A stretch of DNA of 64,000 nucleotides, taken from Tilletiaria anomala UBC 951. Lineage: Eukaryota > Basidiomycota > Exobasidiomycetes > Georgefischeriales > Tilletiariaceae. The notes under the pieces were generated by a model that was not told where the DNA came from, ran no database searches, and worked only from the letters and a program-made list of their open reading frames with translations. Shown here in pieces: positions 60,161 through 64,000 of the stretch. Numbering within the stretch: the stretch's first letter is position 1; every line of letters begins with the position of its first letter. Both the position numbers and the translations under genes were made by a program. Where the stretch lies: the NCBI RefSeq assembly GCF_000711695.1, contig NW_013547006.1:1-64000 (forward strand), in the 5' to 3' direction.

Positions 60161-62720
60161 ATGGATAACGAGGAGTGAGTGTCCAAATATCGTCGCCGTT
60201 GTCAGTCACGTCGTCTGGCTCCGGCCTTCGTCGTGGATGCCCACGAGGCCCTGACCCAGTACCCTCTCTGCATCCTCGCCCTGTCACTGACCTCGCCCTC
60301 ATTTTCACTACCGTTCCCTTGCTTCAGTCTTATTGACTACGAGGAGGAGGTCGCCCCGCCGACAACCATCACCGCCGCCGCCAATGGGGCTGCAACGGGC
60401 GCTGCAGATGGTGCAGCAGACGCAGATGGCGCAAAGAAGGTCAGCATTCATTCCATCGCCTCCGCCTCTCTTTCTACTCTTTCTTTTTTCTTCCACACTT
60501 GAACTTGGGCGATGCATCTGGGCGGCAACGGCTCTCTCTATGTCTCTCTCTCTCTCTTTCTTCCTTCCTCTCTTGCTCCTTATCAGCCAATGGCGGATGG
60601 GGCCAAGGCATGACCACGACCGGGCCGACGACGGATGCTGCACATCTGTCGTCGATCTCAACAGGCCTGGGGCTTCAACAGCTATCCTCGCCTGTAATCA
60701 GACCTGACGTCTCTGAGGCTGCACTCGTGCTGCCAGTTTTTCTCCGACGTCGGACCCATCAGCGTAGATGCTTCCCTGCGGACAGGCTGCGGAAGGAAGG
60801 GGGACTCGAAGTCAACAAGGGTAAAGTCTTGGAGCAACAGCGCTTGAATAAGAAGGAAGGAAAATCTCGCCCTCAAAGGTGGATCGACGGCTGTTCGGAG
60901 GACAGATGCAGCGAACGTTGCAGCAGGAACGATCCTGTCGACTCACACGGATGTCTCGCCAAGAGCTGTTTCATTCGGGGGAACGAGCATCATCCAAGAG
61001 CTGCAATGTGCACATGCAAGGAAGGGTGCGAGGGCCTGCGCTAGCACGCATTCCCTTGCGCTGATCGACAGGCAATCGATCTGCTTTTTCTCGATCTACT
61101 AACATCCGACAGCGATTACACGAGGTCGCATGCCGCCCAGAGATGCCCCGCCACGTTCTTGTCTTTCTTCTTTTTCCATCCATCCGCCGCTTCACCCATC
61201 CCTCGCGTCTCCGAACACTCTTCTGAACCTCTCCATCTTGCCTTCCTCTTTCCTTTCTCCGGCATCGCGTACGTGGCCTCGGACAACTTTGCCGCCGTTG
61301 AAACCATTTACAGGGCTCCTACGTCGGCATCCACTCGACCGGTTTCCGCGACTTCCTGCTGAAGCCGGAGCTGTTGCGAGCGATCAGCGACCTTGGTTTC
61401 GAGCACCCTTCTGAGGGTGAGTGTGTATGTCGTCAGCGTTCAATCCTGGCATGGTATCTGACTCGAGTCCTTGCGTCCATACAGTGCAACAAGAATGTAT
61501 TCCGCAGTCGATCCTCGGCATGGACGTTGTCTGCCAGGCCAAGTCTGGTATGGGTAAGACAGCCGTCTTTGTCCTGGCGACACTGCAGCAGATCGAGCCG
61601 GTCGACGGCGAGGTGAGCGTGATCGTGCTGTGCCACACGCGCGAGCTCGCCTTCCAGATCCGCAACGAATTCGCTAGGTTCAGCAAATACATGCCCGACG
61701 TCAGGACCTCGGTCGTGTACGGTGGTACACCCATCAAGGACGACCAGGCGCTCCTCAAGGATAAGACCAAGTGCCCGCACATCCTTGTTGGCACGCCCGG
61801 CCGCATGAACGCTCTCACCAGAGACAAGACGTTGAAGGCGACTGGTGTTAAGCACTTTGTTCTCGACGAGTGCGACAAGATGCTTGAGGCTGTCGGTGAG
61901 TCGTGTCGCATTTGCATCCTGATGAAATTGCCCTGGCAAGCTCACACGCCCAGCCATCTTGCCGCCTTGCAGACATGCGCCGTGACGTCCAAGAGATCTT
62001 CCGGGCTACTCCACACCACAAGCAGGTCATGATGTTCTCAGCAACACTCGCTAAGGAGATCCGTCCGACGTGCAAGAAGTTCATGCAGAATCCCCTGGAG
62101 ATCTACGTCGACGACGAGACAAAACTCACATTGCACGGCCTGCAGCAGCACTATGTCCGCCTCGATGAGGGCGCTAAGAACCGCAAGCTGAACGACCTAC
62201 TCGATACGCTCGAATTCAACCAGGTCATCATCTTTGTCAAGAGCATCTCGCGCGCCAACCAGTTGGACAAGCTCCTGCAGGAGTGCAACTTCCCCAGCAT
62301 CTGCATTCACGGCGGTCTGCCGCAGGAGGAGCGGATCAAGCGGTACCAGCAATTCAAGAACTTCGAGAAGCGTATTCTTGTCGCGACCGATATCTTCGGA
62401 AGAGGTATCGACGTCGAGCGGGTAAATGTCTCCATCTCATACGACACTCCGACCGACGCAGACAGCTACTTGCACCGCGTGGGAAGGTAGGTTCTCGTTT
62501 TGACAGTGTTTTTCTCACCTTCGATGCCTTCTCTTTTACTGATCATTCTGTTGTCCACGCCCTCCACAGAGCTGGTCGCTTCGGTACCAAGGGTCTTGCC
62601 ATTATGTTCGTCAGCAGTGATGATGACGAAAAGGTGCTGCAAGACATTCAGGCTCGCTTCGAGGTGGCCGTTCCCGAGCTGCCCGACACGATCGACTCTT
62701 CATCGTACATGAATCAGTGA
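60161..62720 (+). CDS. SUB2: DECD-box RNA helicase Sub2/UAP56
   Basis: Spliceosome and TREX mRNA-export ATPase. Exons begin 60161-60174 (14 nt), 60328-60439, 61314-61416 and 61485 onward, with later introns near 61895-61971 and 62489-62570. The product starts [13 protein letters not shown], then an Ala/Gly-rich stretch, [20 protein letters not shown] and the Q-motif region ([20 protein letters not shown]). Helicase motifs are [37 protein letters not shown] in [56 protein letters not shown] and [13 protein letters not shown]. The stop is at 62718-62720. The identity is clear. The second intron (60440-61313) is far longer than others in the window. Confidence 0.96.
60440..61313 (+). other. 874-nt intron of SUB2
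   Basis: Begins gtcagc after the Lys-Lys codons and ends tttacag before GSYVG. It includes a (CT)n tract (about 60537-60565) and GC-rich stretches, and has no domain-bearing frame. Other introns in this window are mostly 40-110 nt. The content might hold a nested small RNA or a cassette exon, but I can identify neither. Confidence 0.7.
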
Positions 62721-63017
62721 AATAGTCTGCAGGAGAACGCATCCCCGCGCTTGACTGTAGAGCCTAGCTACATTGTGATGTTAGTAACACGTAGCAATGC
62801 AAAATCTCGTTTCGCACTGCGTCCATATTGCAAATTGCATTGCATTCATGTTACACTTTCGTCGGGAGGCTCTTTCAGTAACAGCCGGCCCGAGGAGATG
62901 AGCAAAGTTGGTTTCATTTACTTGAATTGAATCATTCGTAAGGTACATAACCACAGACTCCGCTAGAAGTAGCAGGGTATCATCCGAGAGCAGGCAGCAT
63001 GAGGCGTGGGAGTACAA
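62721..63017. other. Convergent intergenic region between SUB2 and the small protein gene
   Basis: About 300 bp, AT-rich, 3' flanks of two facing genes. No gene is seen. Confidence 0.55.
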
Positions 63018-63416
63018 TTACTGCTTGTCCTGGATAGGGATGTCCTTGCCAGTGACCTTCTTGAAGACGTTGCGAATGCCGTCGCTGTACGCGTGCAAAA
63101 AGCAGGAGGCCGTCCGAGCAAGAATGCAATGTCAGACATGAGAAAAATCGCCTATTCACAATGCATGATAGGCTCCATGGAAGCGTACCTGATCTTCTCG
63201 GTAGTATCCTTGCTCTGTAGATGGCCGGATTTGTTCTCGAGGAACTCGATACCCTTGTCCAGCAAGTCTTGCTGGCCATCGGCCTGAGGAGGAGCGCCGC
63301 CTTGGGGTTGTTGCTATCAGTAATAGATGGGTTGATGAGGGATGCAGGGGGATGTCATGTCAGTGGGGCCGTTCGACCATGTTATTCTGTTCGCACTTGC
63401 CACTCACTTCCGCCAT
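63018..63416 (-). CDS. Small conserved fungal protein, 66 residues, unknown function
   Basis: Three tiny exons join by GT-AG. Met-Ala-Glu comes from the first, QQPQGGAPPQADGQQDLLDK and GIEFLENKSGHLQSKDTTEK from the second, and SDGIRNVFKKVTGKDIPIQD-Lys-Gln from the third, ending TAA at 63018-63020. The pattern, a Gln/Pro-rich start then charged amphipathic helices with DKGIEFLE, TTEKISDGIR and TGKDIPI, looks conserved and is familiar to me from small fungal proteins of unknown role. I do not assign a function. The TATA box and short gene form would fit a strongly or stress-expressed gene, which is inference. Confidence 0.72.
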
Positions 63417-64000
63417 TGTGAACGAGGGTCTGAGGAGTGAGTTTGGGTGAAGAAATATAAAATCTAATAGTTGGCAGATGTAATAGAGTGAAGATGTTGC
63501 GAGCGTCGTCCGGTTTTTATACGAGGCCGGCATGAACGGAGTTTCTCAACGAGGGTGAGCCTGGGCAGTGGGCAGGCAAAGCGATGAAGGAAAAAGAATG
63601 GCTGTGGGGAGGTGACTGTTCAACGTGGATGCGAAAATGGCGTGAGGGCGACATTCAGGTGGCTCGAGCGTCGATGGCGTTTGACTGCTTCAGAGCCCAG
63701 AATGTCACGATGGGCCAAGTTCGCGAGAAACCCGGCGGCTGGACATTATTCCCTTGGATTTGGATTGAAGTGGACGTGCCATTGCAACGAAGCCGTCAGT
63801 AGAGCCTTCCCTGCCCTCAATCGTCCTTCTCGCTTCACTCTCAACTTAAAAGCCCAAAGGGGGATGCGGTCCTGCCTACATGTATACTACACAAGCTAGT
63901 TCAACATCCGACATGCGGCATCGCATCGGCAGGGGGTCTGGGCTCGGGCAGTCTGGCTCCCTCACTTGCTGGAATATGTACCGTCTCTCTAGAGTGCAAT
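63417..64000. other. Promoter side of the small protein gene, window end
   Basis: About 580 bp. No coding pattern is recognised before the window ends. Confidence 0.5.
63514..63521 (-). promoter_or_regulatory. TATA box upstream of the small protein gene
   Basis: Reads TATAAAAA on the minus strand, about 100 bp before the start codon at 63416. Confidence 0.55.

Overview
The window is nuclear DNA from a fungus. Genes carry several short GT-AG introns (mostly about 40 to 110 nt), stand one by one with their own promoters on both strands, and encode a fungal set of proteins: calcineurin A, Pep4, Bre1, Rax2, Atg18, Pex5, Sub2. A DUF6533 seven-helix protein and a Rax2 with a C-terminal SH3 domain point to Basidiomycota. 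High GC and compact genes would fit Ustilaginomycotina (smut relatives), but that placement is inference. I see no operon, prophage, CRISPR array, complete transposon, LTR element, rRNA or telomere.

Layout. 350-3034 (-) calcineurin catalytic subunit. 4104-7157 (-) SABATH-type methyltransferase with a very long disordered N-terminus. 7158-11311 is gene-poor and holds an intron-containing tRNA-Arg(UCU) at 9532-9634 and an unrecognised, possibly decayed coding stretch near 9891-10790. 11312-12761 (+) vacuolar proteinase A. 13026-14302 (-) Ymc1-like mitochondrial carrier. 14672-15714 (+) Rrp40, tail to tail with Vps53 (15737-18746, -). 19135-20373 (+) second mitochondrial carrier. 21087-24216 (+) Bre1. 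24446-25242 (-) complex I 17.8 kDa-type subunit. 26357-31004 (+) Rax2. 32801-33783 (+) small secreted protein. 34552-36162 (+) glutathionyl-hydroquinone reductase (Ecm4). 36740-38650 (-) Sec61 alpha. 39247-41178 (+) berberine-bridge-type flavin oxidase. 41661-43956 (-) DUF6533 membrane protein. 45541-48844 (-) coiled-coil protein. 49665-51269 (+) Atg18. 51970-54983 (+) Pex5. 55747-57018 (+) a broken gelsolin/fragmin gene. 57144-59413 (-) RING-finger protein. 60161-62720 (+) Sub2/UAP56. 63018-63416 (-) a 66-residue conserved protein.

The genes are mostly housekeeping and do not form one pathway. Loose themes are membrane traffic (Sec61, Vps53, Pep4, Atg18), mitochondria (two carriers, a complex I subunit), peroxisome import (Pex5), RNA and chromatin (Rrp40, Sub2, Bre1), and polarity or signalling (Rax2, calcineurin). 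I found no convincing new multi-gene system. The points most worth following are the gelsolin pseudogene, the 874-nt intron in SUB2, the SABATH enzyme with its extension, the RING protein with a large insert, and the unexplained 9.9-10.8 kb stretch. Splice sites were placed by eye from reading frame, splice consensus and family similarity, so single boundaries may be wrong even where the gene identity is secure.
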